Source of the DNA: Leifsonia sp. Root4
GTDB taxonomy: Bacteria > Actinomycetota > Actinomycetes > Actinomycetales > Microbacteriaceae
Assembly (NCBI RefSeq): GCF_001425085.1
Contig: NZ_LMDN01000003.1
Coordinates: 126,763 to 190,762, forward strand
Reading direction: 5' to 3'
Length of the DNA stretch: 64,000 nt
Within the stretch, counting starts at the first letter, position 1. Each line of letters begins with the position of its first letter. The notes below the pieces were generated by a model that saw only the letters and a list, made by a program, of their open reading frames with translations, ran no database searches and was not told where the DNA came from. Position numbers and translations under genes: made by a program. This document shows positions 33,436 through 41,579 of the stretch, piece after piece.

Positions 33436-34325
33436 GCCGCCCAGGCCGCCGCTCGCGCGGCACCGAACACGCCGAGGAGCACGTCGACGAACGCTGGATG
33501 GCGTCGTACATGGACATGGTCACCGTGCTGATGTGTCTCTTCATCGTGCTCTTCGCCATGTCGACCGTCGACCAGGAGAAGTTCACGGCGCTCAAGAACT
33601 CGCTGGCCACCGGCTTCGGCTCTGTCGAGGAGGGCAAGATCGACACAGCCAGCGGCGTCGTCGTGCCGCCGGACAAGGTCAGCGAGGAGGGCGACGGCTT
33701 CACCGACGCCGAGCTCGCCGTGACCGAGGTCGACACCCTGGTGAAGCTGCGCGATCAACTGCGTTCAGCGCTCGAGGCCCAGAACTTGGCCCACGCCGTC
33801 ACCTTCGTCATCGATCAGCGCGGGCTGACCATCGGCCTCATCGGCTGGGAGACCTTCTTCCAACCCAACAGCATCGATCTGCAGGGGGAGGCCCTCGCCG
33901 TCGTCGACACGATCGGGCCGATCCTCGCCGCCTCCGCACACAACGTCTCCGTCGAGGGCCACGCCGACTACCGCGGCTCGCCCAACCCGTTCCCCACCGA
34001 CTGGGAGCTCTCCGGCGGGCGCGCAACGCAGGTGCTGCGGCGCATGGTCGAGTCAGCCGGCTTCCCCAGCGGCCAGATCTCGGCGGTCGGATACGGCTCC
34101 GCCAGGCCCCAGCGCACGGGGGAGACCCCGGAGGACATGGCGTTCAACCGCCGCGTCGACATCGCGGTGCTCTCGCCTCAGCCCGAGGCCGTGCGTGAGC
34201 TCATCCCCGATGTGCTCGCCAACGGCGGGAAGGCGCCGGCGGAACCAGCAGCGCCGGCTGAGACCCCGGCCACCCCCGACAAGAAGGCCGACGCCGCGAC
34301 AAAAGAAGCCGCAGCGAAGCACTAG
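33432..34325 (+). CDS. motB: Flagellar motor stator protein MotB
   Basis: About 297 residues. A short basic N-terminus precedes the single membrane helix (ASYMDMVTVLMCLFIVLFAM) holding the ion-binding aspartate in YMD. The peptidoglycan-binding OmpA-like domain has VSVEGHADYRGSPN, WELSGGRATQVLRRMVE, and a closing PEDMAFNRRVDIAV. An Ala/Pro/Lys tail follows. ATG 33432 overlaps the motA stop. Confidence 0.95.
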   Translation: MSRPGRRSRGTEHAEEHVDERWMASYMDMVTVLMCLFIVLFAMSTVDQEKFTALKNSLATGFGSVEEGKIDTASGVVVPPDKVSEEGDGFTDAELAVTEVDTLVKLRDQLRSALEAQNLAHAVTFVIDQRGLTIGLIGWETFFQPNSIDLQGEALAVVDTIGPILAASAHNVSVEGHADYRGSPNPFPTDWELSGGRATQVLRRMVESAGFPSGQISAVGYGSARPQRTGETPEDMAFNRRVDIAVLSPQPEAVRELIPDVLANGGKAPAEPAAPAETPATPDKKADAATKEAAAKH

Positions 34326-34327
34326 AT

Positions 34328-34375
34328 CGAAAACAGGCAGTCGGCGCCGCGACCGCCCGCCCGTGCCTGTTTTCG
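34328..34375 (+). terminator. Possible terminator after motB
   Basis: Twelve-bp arms CGAAAACAGGCA and TGCCTGTTTTCG are separated by a 24-base GC-rich loop. It lies between the motB stop and the fliM promoter. Confidence 0.65.
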
Positions 34376-34415
34376 GTGCAACCGCGCCGAATTCACCTGT
34401 TTTGACCCCGGCGGC

Positions 34416-34442
34416 TTACGGCGGCGTCCACGCTGCCGATAG
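34416..34442 (+). promoter_or_regulatory. Sigma-28-type promoter of the fliM operon
   Basis: TTAC (34416-34419), 15 bases, GCCGATAG (34435-34442). The expected transcription start (about 34449) nearly coincides with the fliM GTG, implying a leaderless or nearly leaderless message. Confidence 0.75.
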
Positions 34443-34450
34443 TCGCATTC

Positions 34451-35356
34451 GTGACGGTCCGAGAGAAGCAACAGCGCGCGGCATCCGCAGGGCCCCGCAC
34501 CGCCCAGGTCTACGATTTCCGGCGCCCGACCACGCTCGCCCGCGAGCACTCGCGCGTACTGGAGCTCGCCTTCGAGACCTTCGCCAGGCAGTGGGCGACG
34601 CAGCTGACCGCGAAGGTCCGCGTGCTCTCGCAGGTGAGCTGCGAACAGGTGCTCATGCACAGCTACGACGAGTACGCTGCCGGGCTCCCGGCGACCACCG
34701 CGATGGTGCTGTGCTCGATCGGCTCCAGTGCGGCCAAGGCCGTCGTGCAGTTCCCGGCATCCGCCGGCCTCTCCTGGGTGGCGCGCATGCTCGGCGGCAC
34801 GGGGGAGACCCAGGCGCCGGAGCGCGTCTTCACCCAGATCGAGCAGGCACTCGTGCGTCGTCTGATGGATGACGCTCTCGAAGACCTGCGCTACTCGCTC
34901 GGCGCCCTGTTGACCCATGACATCTCGATCGACGGCATCCAGTACAACTCGCAGTTCGCCCAGGCAGCCCCGACCTCTGAGCTGATGATCGTGGCGAGCT
35001 TCGACGTGCGGGTCGGCGACCACCGCTCCCGCGCGACCGTCGCCATCCCCGCCGCCGTGATCCTGCCGCAGCTCGGCGAATCGAATCCGACGAGCCCCGT
35101 CGAGAACGCGCGCGGGCTGATCGAGGCCCAGCTCGGAACGGTTCCCATCGACGTGGTGCTGCGCCTCGCACCCGCCCCGGTGCTGCCTGGCACCGTGCTC
35201 GGCCTCGCCGTCGGTGACGTCATCCCGCTTCCGCATTCCCAGCACCGCCCGCTCGACCTCGTCGTCGACGGCCACGAACTCGCCGACGCAGCCGTCGGGA
35301 TCAACGGATCCCGCCTGGCCTGTGTCGTCGTCAGCACCAAGGAGACAGCACGATGA
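34451..35356 (+). CDS. fliM: Flagellar motor switch protein FliM
   Basis: A 301-residue C-ring component. The conserved YDFRRPTTLAREHSRVLELA lies near the N-terminus, followed by the CheC-like middle domain (TTAMVLCSIGSSAAKAVVQF) and a C-terminal SpoA domain (VLRLAPAPVLPGTVLGLAVG). The N-terminal peptide that binds CheY-P is not clearly recognisable. GTG 34451 is eight bases from the promoter -10 element and has no Shine-Dalgarno. The stop overlaps fliN. Confidence 0.93.
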   Translation: MTVREKQQRAASAGPRTAQVYDFRRPTTLAREHSRVLELAFETFARQWATQLTAKVRVLSQVSCEQVLMHSYDEYAAGLPATTAMVLCSIGSSAAKAVVQFPASAGLSWVARMLGGTGETQAPERVFTQIEQALVRRLMDDALEDLRYSLGALLTHDISIDGIQYNSQFAQAAPTSELMIVASFDVRVGDHRSRATVAIPAAVILPQLGESNPTSPVENARGLIEAQLGTVPIDVVLRLAPAPVLPGTVLGLAVGDVIPLPHSQHRPLDLVVDGHELADAAVGINGSRLACVVVSTKETAR

Positions 35357-36126
35357 CGCCCAGTATGACTCTCGAATCCGGCACAGCCGAGCTTGCTGCC
35401 GTGAACGCCCTCCTCGCGGTCCTTCCGCTTCCGGGGGTGAGCCACGCCGCCATCGCCCGCGATCTGAGCGGAAGCGAGGCCGCAGCGGCGGCCGCCGCCA
35501 TGTCCGGCGCCGCGATGGCGTCGTTCGTCGGATCCCGCTCGGCAGACCTCGCCATCGCGGTGCTCGACGGCGCGGCACTGCAGAGCGCCGGCGGAAGCGA
35601 CTCACCGCTGATCTCTGCGGCCGATGTGCTGCGCCCGTCGCTCGAGGCCGCGGCCGCAACGCTCGGCAACGGCCTGCTCGGCGCGAGCACCCTCGGTGAC
35701 GCAGGCGGCCTCTTCGCCGATGACGAGGCCGTCGTCTTCGAGCTCCTGAACGGTGCGGATGACGACGCAGCCGTGCTCGGCTGGTTCGCCGTGCGCGTGC
35801 GCGACGCCGTCACGACTCCCGCACACGGCCGAGGCGCGGCCGCGCCGGGCTCAGCGGCATCCGACGCAGAAGTCGTCGGCAAGCTCGGCCGGATCAACAA
35901 CGTCGAGATGGCGCTGACCGTCGAACTCGGACGCACCAGGATGACCGTGCGCGATGTGCTCTCGATCGAGCCCGGCGCCGTCATCGAACTCGACCGTTCC
36001 GCCGGAGCCCCCGCCGACGTGCTGCTCAACGGCCGGCTGATCGCCCACGGCGAGATCGTCGTCGTCGACCAGGACTACGCCGTACGCATCACCCGCATCC
36101 TCGACGTGGCAGACGGCGCGCTCTAG
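35353..36126 (+). CDS. fliN: Flagellar motor switch protein FliN, long form
   Basis: 257 residues. The C-terminal 80 residues are the SpoA/FliN domain: VEMALTVELGRTRMTVRDVL, then EPGAVIELDRSAGAPADVLL and VVVDQDYAVRITRILDV. The N-terminal 170 residues are alanine-rich and have the length of the CheC-like domain of Bacillus FliY, but the CheC catalytic pattern is not evident. The gene may be a degenerate FliY. It overlaps fliM by four bases and is directly followed by fliO. Confidence 0.93.
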   Translation: MTPSMTLESGTAELAAVNALLAVLPLPGVSHAAIARDLSGSEAAAAAAAMSGAAMASFVGSRSADLAIAVLDGAALQSAGGSDSPLISAADVLRPSLEAAAATLGNGLLGASTLGDAGGLFADDEAVVFELLNGADDDAAVLGWFAVRVRDAVTTPAHGRGAAAPGSAASDAEVVGKLGRINNVEMALTVELGRTRMTVRDVLSIEPGAVIELDRSAGAPADVLLNGRLIAHGEIVVVDQDYAVRITRILDVADGAL

Positions 36127-36588
36127 GTGGAAACCCTCTTCGTCGCACTGCGCGTCCTGCTCTCCCTCGGTGCCGTTCTGGCGCTGCTGTGGTTGCTGCA
36201 GCGACGCTTCGCGCGCGGCGGAGTCGGCTCGGCGGCGAAGGCGCGCGCCGCTAACAACCCCGCCGTCGTCGGGCGGCAGAGCGTCGGTTCCAAGGCCAAC
36301 GTCGTCGTTGTCGAGCACGACGGTCGGCGCTTCCTGCTCGGCGTCACCGAGCACGGCGTGAACGTGTTGCACAGCTCCCCGATCGAACCGGTGCCCGGGC
36401 TCGACCCCGATCTCTTCGCGCGGGAGCTCGCAGCGGCCGAGCCGGCCGATGTGGCCCTCGTCACCCAACAGGCCGCACCGTCAGACACCGTCGGTGACTC
36501 ACCGCTCGCCGGCTCCATGCTGGCGGGCTCGATCCTCTCCGGCGAGACGTGGAAGCAGGCCGCCGCCGTCGTTCGGAACCGGCGGTGA
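36127..36588 (+). CDS. fliO: Flagellar biosynthesis protein FliO
   Basis: A 153-residue assembly factor for the FliP core of the export gate. One N-terminal membrane helix (LFVALRVLLSLGAVLALLWL) is followed by the cytoplasmic FliO domain with VGRQSVGSKANVVVVEHDGR and FLLGVTEHGVNVLHSS. GTG 36127 directly follows the fliN stop, and the stop overlaps the fliP ATG (TGATG). Confidence 0.9.
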   Translation: METLFVALRVLLSLGAVLALLWLLQRRFARGGVGSAAKARAANNPAVVGRQSVGSKANVVVVEHDGRRFLLGVTEHGVNVLHSSPIEPVPGLDPDLFARELAAAEPADVALVTQQAAPSDTVGDSPLAGSMLAGSILSGETWKQAAAVVRNRR

Positions 36589-37385
36589 TGCGCCGCTGGG
36601 CGATCGCGCTCGGCATTGTCTCCCTCCTCGTCGGCGTCGCCGTTCTCGTCGATGTGAGCAGCGCGATGGCCGCCCCGGTCGACCCACTGCTGCCGACCCC
36701 GCCCGCCGAGCCCGGCGGCGGAGTGCAGGTGGAGATCAACGGCCCCAACGGCACGCCCTCGTCGGCCGTCGTCACACTCATCGGCATCACGCTGCTCTCG
36801 GTCGCACCGGCGCTGCTGCTCATGATGAGCTCATTCACCAAGATCTTCGTCGTGCTGGCCATGACCAGGAACGCGCTCGCCCTGCCGACGATCCCGCCGA
36901 ACCAGGTGCTCGCCGGTCTCGCCCTGTTCCTGTCGCTGTTCATCATGGCCCCCGTGCTCACCGCCATCAACGAGCTGGCCGTTCAGCCGTTCATCGCGGG
37001 CACGATCGACTTCTCACAGGCGCTCGAGGCGGCATCCGCCCCACTGCAGGTGTTCATGCTCGCCCACACGCGTGAAGAGGACATCGCCCTGATGACGCGG
37101 GCGGCCGGGCTGCCGAACCCAGAGAACGCCGCGGCCGTGCCGCTCACCACGCTCATTCCCGCGTTCATGATCTCGGAGTTGCGCGCCGCATTCATCATCG
37201 GCTTCGTGATCTTCGTGCCGTTCCTCGTCATCGACCTCGTCGTCTCGGCCGTGCTCATGTCGATGGGCATGATGATGCTCCCGCCGGTGATGATCTCGCT
37301 GCCGTTCAAGATCCTGCTGTTCATCCTCGTCGACGGCTGGGGGCTCATCATCACCTCGCTCATCACCAGTTATCGGGGTGGCTGA
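36588..37385 (+). CDS. fliP: Flagellar export gate protein FliP
   Basis: 265 residues. A cleavable signal peptide (MRRWAIALGIVSLLVGVAVL) is followed by the FliP core: FTKIFVVLAMTRNALALPTI, then VLAGLALFLSLFIMAPVLT, PAFMISELRAAFIIGF and MGMMMLPPVMISLPFKILLF. Five FliP subunits with FliQ and FliR form the export gate. The ATG overlaps the fliO stop. The stop overlaps the fliQ ATG by one base. Confidence 0.97.
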   Translation: MRRWAIALGIVSLLVGVAVLVDVSSAMAAPVDPLLPTPPAEPGGGVQVEINGPNGTPSSAVVTLIGITLLSVAPALLLMMSSFTKIFVVLAMTRNALALPTIPPNQVLAGLALFLSLFIMAPVLTAINELAVQPFIAGTIDFSQALEAASAPLQVFMLAHTREEDIALMTRAAGLPNPENAAAVPLTTLIPAFMISELRAAFIIGFVIFVPFLVIDLVVSAVLMSMGMMMLPPVMISLPFKILLFILVDGWGLIITSLITSYRGG

Positions 37386-37660
37386 TGGATGCCGCCGCCG
37401 TCCTCGACATCGCGATGCAGAGCCTCATCATCTCGGCCAAGCTCGCCGCTCCACTCCTGATCACTGCCCTCGTCGTCGGCTTCACGATCTCGCTGTTCCA
37501 GTCGATCACGCAGATCCAGGAGGTCACGCTCTCCTTCGTGCCCAAGGCGATCGCGGTCTGCGCCGCCCTGTTCATCTCGGGCCAGTGGATGATCTCCGAA
37601 CTCATCAGCTTCACAGAGCATCTCTTCGCCATGATCCCGATGCTGATCGGCAACGCCTGA
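37385..37660 (+). CDS. fliQ: Flagellar export gate protein FliQ
   Basis: A 91-residue protein with two membrane helices. The FliQ core is AAPLLITALVVGFTISLFQS, then ITQIQEVTLSFVPKAIAV. Its length is that of the family. It is joined to fliP and fliR by one-base TGATG overlaps. Confidence 0.97.
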   Translation: MDAAAVLDIAMQSLIISAKLAAPLLITALVVGFTISLFQSITQIQEVTLSFVPKAIAVCAALFISGQWMISELISFTEHLFAMIPMLIGNA

Positions 37661-38421
37661 TGTTCGGCGCGAGCCTGAGCCTCGGCTGGCTGGAAGCCGT
37701 CGGTCTGGCCACGGTGCGGATGACGGCCTTCCTCATGATCGCGCCGCCGTTCTCGTACCGGGCCATCCCCGCACGCGTCAAAGCGATGCTCGGAATCGGA
37801 CTCGCCCTCGCCGTGTCCCCGCGGGTCACGCCGGGCTACGAACCGCTCGACACCGGCGCCTTCTTCACGGCGCTCGCCCTCGAGTTGCTCGTCGGCGCCG
37901 TGCTCGGATTCCTCGTCGCACTCATCTTCTCCGCCGTGCAGTCGGCGGGAAGCCTGATCGACCTGTTCGGCGGCTTCCAGATGGCGCAGGCCTTCGATCC
38001 AGGATCGATGGTCAACGGCGCCCAGTTCACGCGCCTGTTCCAGATGACGGCTCTCGCGCTGATGTTCGCCTCCGGGGCCTACCAGCTCGTGATCGGCGGC
38101 ATCGTCCGCTCCTACGAGTCCATTCCGCTCGGAGGCGGGCTCGATCTCGGCGTCAGCGCCGAGCTGATGGTGACGGGCGTCAGCCAGATGCTGCTCGCCG
38201 CCGTGCAGATCGCCGGACCGCTGCTCGTCGTGCTCTTCCTGGCCGATGCCGGACTCGGGCTGCTGACACGCGTCGCGCCGGCCCTCAACGCCTTCGCCCT
38301 CAGCTTCCCGGTCAAGATCCTGATCACGCTCGTGCTGGCGGGGATGGTCGTCACGGTGCTGCCGGAGGTCATCGCCGCACTCACCGACGAAGCCTTCACC
38401 ACGATGCGGGAGGTGAAGTAG
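37660..38421 (+). CDS. fliR: Flagellar export gate protein FliR
   Basis: 253 residues with about six membrane helices. FliR landmarks are RMTAFLMIAPPFSYRAIPAR near the N-terminus, the segment GFLVALIFSAVQSAGSLIDL, then MAQAFDPGSMVNGAQFTRLF, and LLVVLFLADAGLGLLTRVAP near the end. FliR nucleates the FliPQR gate. The frame is open for about 280 bases upstream but only the part from 37660 is FliR-like. Confidence 0.95.
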   Translation: MFGASLSLGWLEAVGLATVRMTAFLMIAPPFSYRAIPARVKAMLGIGLALAVSPRVTPGYEPLDTGAFFTALALELLVGAVLGFLVALIFSAVQSAGSLIDLFGGFQMAQAFDPGSMVNGAQFTRLFQMTALALMFASGAYQLVIGGIVRSYESIPLGGGLDLGVSAELMVTGVSQMLLAAVQIAGPLLVVLFLADAGLGLLTRVAPALNAFALSFPVKILITLVLAGMVVTVLPEVIAALTDEAFTTMREVK

Positions 38422-39540
38422 ATGTCGGACGCCTCCGAGAGATCCGAGCAGGCGACGCCCAAGCGCATGAAAGAGGTGCGCTCCAAGGGCCAGCTCACCC
38501 GCTCCCAGGACCTCGTCGCCTGGCTCGGCGTCGGGGCCGCCGCCGTCATGCTCTCCACGACGATCGCGCGGGGGACAGAGGCGGCCGAATCGCAGATGTT
38601 CGGCATCCGCGACGTCATCGCGGCCCCGAACCCCGAGCACGCGCTCGATGAGTTGGTGCAGGGGCTCGGTTCGATGCTCGGCACGCTCGGCCCGCTGTTC
38701 GCCGTCGTCGCAGCCGTCGTCCTGCTCGGCGCCGCCGCGCAGGGCGGCATCCACTTCCGCAAGTTCACCGGCCGCTACGAGCAGCTGAACCTCGTCAAGG
38801 GCGCCGGACGCGTCTTCGGCATGCAGGCGCTCTGGGAGGGCGCGAAATCGCTCCTCAAGACCCTCGTCGTGGGGCTCGTGCTCTTCCTCGTGATCCAGGG
38901 CCTCATGCCGGTGCTCACGAGCGCGGGCGGCCTGCCCGTCAGCGCGCTGCTCGCCGCCGCGGCCGACGGCTCGGCCGTGCTGCTGCAGGCGGCCGTCGCC
39001 GCCGGGCTCGTGCTGGCCGCCGCCGACGTCTTCGTGGTGATGAAGCGCAACCGCAAGAAGACGCGGATGACGAAGCAGGAACTCAAGGACGAGAACAAGA
39101 GCAGCGAGGGCGACCCGCTGATCAAGTCGCAGCGGCGCTCACGCCAGCTCGCCATGAGCCGCAACCGCATGATCGCCTCCATTGCCGGCTCGGACGTCGT
39201 TCTCGTCAACCCGACGCACATCGCCATCGCCCTGCGCTACGAGGCGGGCAAGGCCGCGCCGCGCGTCGTCGCCAAGGGGCAGGGCATCATCGCCACCCGC
39301 ATCCGCGAGGAGGCCGACGCGACGGGCGTGCCCATCGTCAAGGATGTGCCGCTGGCCCGCGCGCTGCACGCCGAGTGCGAGATCGGCCACGAGATCCCGC
39401 TCGAGCACTACAACGCCGTCGCGCGCGTGCTCGCCTTCGTCATGGCACTGAAGAAGCGCGGCTCGGCGCAAGGCATCCACACACTCGTTCCACCGCACTC
39501 ATCAGCACAGCCTGCAGCACCACGAAGGGCACTCTCATGA
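38422..39540 (+). CDS. flhB: Flagellar export switch protein FlhB
   Basis: 372 residues. It opens with SERSEQATPKRMKEVRSKGQ, characteristic of FlhB, has about four membrane helices, and carries the autocleavage site NPTH (N263) in VVLVNPTHIAIALRYE. Cleavage there, with FliK, switches export from hook to filament subunits. A tail of about 25 residues extends past the conserved domain. The stop overlaps the flhA ATG by four bases. Confidence 0.97.
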   Translation: MSDASERSEQATPKRMKEVRSKGQLTRSQDLVAWLGVGAAAVMLSTTIARGTEAAESQMFGIRDVIAAPNPEHALDELVQGLGSMLGTLGPLFAVVAAVVLLGAAAQGGIHFRKFTGRYEQLNLVKGAGRVFGMQALWEGAKSLLKTLVVGLVLFLVIQGLMPVLTSAGGLPVSALLAAAADGSAVLLQAAVAAGLVLAAADVFVVMKRNRKKTRMTKQELKDENKSSEGDPLIKSQRRSRQLAMSRNRMIASIAGSDVVLVNPTHIAIALRYEAGKAAPRVVAKGQGIIATRIREEADATGVPIVKDVPLARALHAECEIGHEIPLEHYNAVARVLAFVMALKKRGSAQGIHTLVPPHSSAQPAAPRRALS

Positions 39541-41579
39541 ATCGAAACCTCGCCAAGCTCGCCGTTCCGATCGGCGTCGTCGGCATCATCCTGCTGCTGG
39601 TCGTTCCGATTCCCGCCTGGCTGCTCGACATCCTGATCATCGTCAACATCCTGCTGGCGCTCGTGATCCTGCTCACGACGATGTTCATCCGCAAGCCGCT
39701 GGACTTCTCGGTGTTCCCGTCGCTGCTGCTCGCCGTCACGTTGTTCCGCCTCGGCCTCAATGTGGCCTCGACCCGCCTCGTGCTCGGCGAGGGTTACGCC
39801 GGCCAGGTGATCGAGGCCTTCGGGCACGTCGCCGTCGGCGGCTCCATCATCATCGGCAGCGTCATCTTCCTCATCCTCGTCATCATCCAGTTCATCGTCG
39901 TGACCAAGGGCGCTGAGCGCGTGGCCGAGGTGGGCGCCCGCTTCACCCTCGACGCCATGCCAGGCAAGCAGATGGCGATCGACGCCGATCTGAACGCGGG
40001 CCTCATCACCGACATCCAGGCGCGGGAGCGCCGCGCCGAGGTCTCGTCGGAGGCCGATTTCTACGGTGCGATGGACGGTGCGTCGAAGTTCGTCAAGGGC
40101 GACGCGATCGCCGGCATCCTGATCATCGTCATCAACGTGATCGGTGGCATCACGATCGGCATGATCCAGCGCGGCATGGAGCTCGGCGACGCGGTGAGCA
40201 CCTACACGCTGCTGACGATCGGCGACGGCCTCGTCACGCAGATCCCCGCGCTGCTGATGGCGGTCTCCACAGGCATGATCGTGACGCGCTCGACCGCCGA
40301 CGCCGACATGGGCACGACCGCCGGGACCCAGCTGGCGCAGTCACGCAATGCGCTCATGATCGCCGGCTGCGCTGCCATCGTCATGTCTCTCATCCCCGGC
40401 ATGCCGATGATCCCCTTCATCGTGATCGGCGCCTTCCTGATCTGGGGCGCCCAGAAGGTGAAGGCGCGCACGCTCCGCGAGGAGACCGCGGCGAAGGTTC
40501 CGGATGCCGGCCCGCCGACGCTGGCGGAGACCACAGACGATCTGATCGAACAGATGCGCGTGCACGCGCTGGAGATCCTGCTCGCCCCCGACCTCGTCGA
40601 TGTCGTCTCCGGCGCATCCGACGACCTGCTCGGGCGGGTGCGCGCGCTCCGCCGCAAGATCGCGATGGAACTCGGCATCGTCGTGCCGCCCGTCCGCACC
40701 CGCGACAGCATCGAGTTGCCGGCATCCACCTACGTGATCCGCATCGCCGGAGTCGAGGCTGGCCGCGGCATCGCGCCGGGCGGGCGCGTGCTGGCTCTCG
40801 GCGACGCGCTCGGGGCCCTGCCGGGAACGGCGACGATCGAACCCGTCTTCGGGCTGCCGGGCAAGTGGGTTCCGGCCGAGCTGCGGCACAGCGCGGAGAT
40901 GGCCGGTGCAACAGTGATTGATCGGGTGTCGGTGATCGTCACCCACCTTTCGTCCATCGTCACGGCCAACGCCGCCCGCCTGCTCACCCGAGAGGACGTG
41001 CGCGTGCTGAGCGATGGTGTGAAGCAGGTGAATCCGGCGGCCGTCGAGGAACTGACCCCCAGCCTGCTCTCCCTGGCCGAAGTGCAGCGCGTGCTGCAGG
41101 GCCTGCTCGCCGAGCAGGTCGCCATCAACGATCTTCCCCGCATCTTCGAGGCACTCTCGCTGCGCGCGAAGGTCTCCGCCGACCCGGAGGGGCTGATCGA
41201 GGCGGCGCGCGTGGCGCTTGGCCCCGCGCTCGTCGCCAAATACCTTGACGGGCGCATGCTGCGCGTCGTGATGATCGATCCCGGCCTCGAGCAGAGCATG
41301 CTCGAGGGGCTGCGCCCGGCAGAGCTCGGCACGCAGATTCTGCTCGACGCGCACAGCATGGAGCGCGTCATCGACTCGTTGCGCTCGGCGCTCGCGCACG
41401 CCGACGCGATCGGAACGGCCGCCGTGCTGGTCTGTGCGCCGGCGCTCCGCCCGGCGATCCACCGCCTCGTCACCCCGCAGACCGGCGTCGCCGTGCTGTC
41501 CTACAGCGAGGTCACCTCCGCCAACGTCGAGATCGAGACAGTGGGGGTGGTGCGCTCTGTCACGGCAGCTGCGGCTTGA
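39537..41579 (+). CDS. flhA: Flagellar export gate protein FlhA
   Basis: A 680-residue export platform protein. The N-terminal half has about eight membrane helices and the FHIPEP-type signature (FPSLLLAVTLFRLGLNVAST, then VTKGAERVAEVGARFTLDAM with PGKQMAIDADLNAGLIT). The C-terminal cytoplasmic domain forms the nonameric ring that receives chaperone-substrate complexes. ATG 39537 was chosen because it overlaps the flhB stop and begins the conserved region; the frame upstream is unrelated. Confidence 0.97.
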   Translation: MNRNLAKLAVPIGVVGIILLLVVPIPAWLLDILIIVNILLALVILLTTMFIRKPLDFSVFPSLLLAVTLFRLGLNVASTRLVLGEGYAGQVIEAFGHVAVGGSIIIGSVIFLILVIIQFIVVTKGAERVAEVGARFTLDAMPGKQMAIDADLNAGLITDIQARERRAEVSSEADFYGAMDGASKFVKGDAIAGILIIVINVIGGITIGMIQRGMELGDAVSTYTLLTIGDGLVTQIPALLMAVSTGMIVTRSTADADMGTTAGTQLAQSRNALMIAGCAAIVMSLIPGMPMIPFIVIGAFLIWGAQKVKARTLREETAAKVPDAGPPTLAETTDDLIEQMRVHALEILLAPDLVDVVSGASDDLLGRVRALRRKIAMELGIVVPPVRTRDSIELPASTYVIRIAGVEAGRGIAPGGRVLALGDALGALPGTATIEPVFGLPGKWVPAELRHSAEMAGATVIDRVSVIVTHLSSIVTANAARLLTREDVRVLSDGVKQVNPAAVEELTPSLLSLAEVQRVLQGLLAEQVAINDLPRIFEALSLRAKVSADPEGLIEAARVALGPALVAKYLDGRMLRVVMIDPGLEQSMLEGLRPAELGTQILLDAHSMERVIDSLRSALAHADAIGTAAVLVCAPALRPAIHRLVTPQTGVAVLSYSEVTSANVEIETVGVVRSVTAAAA

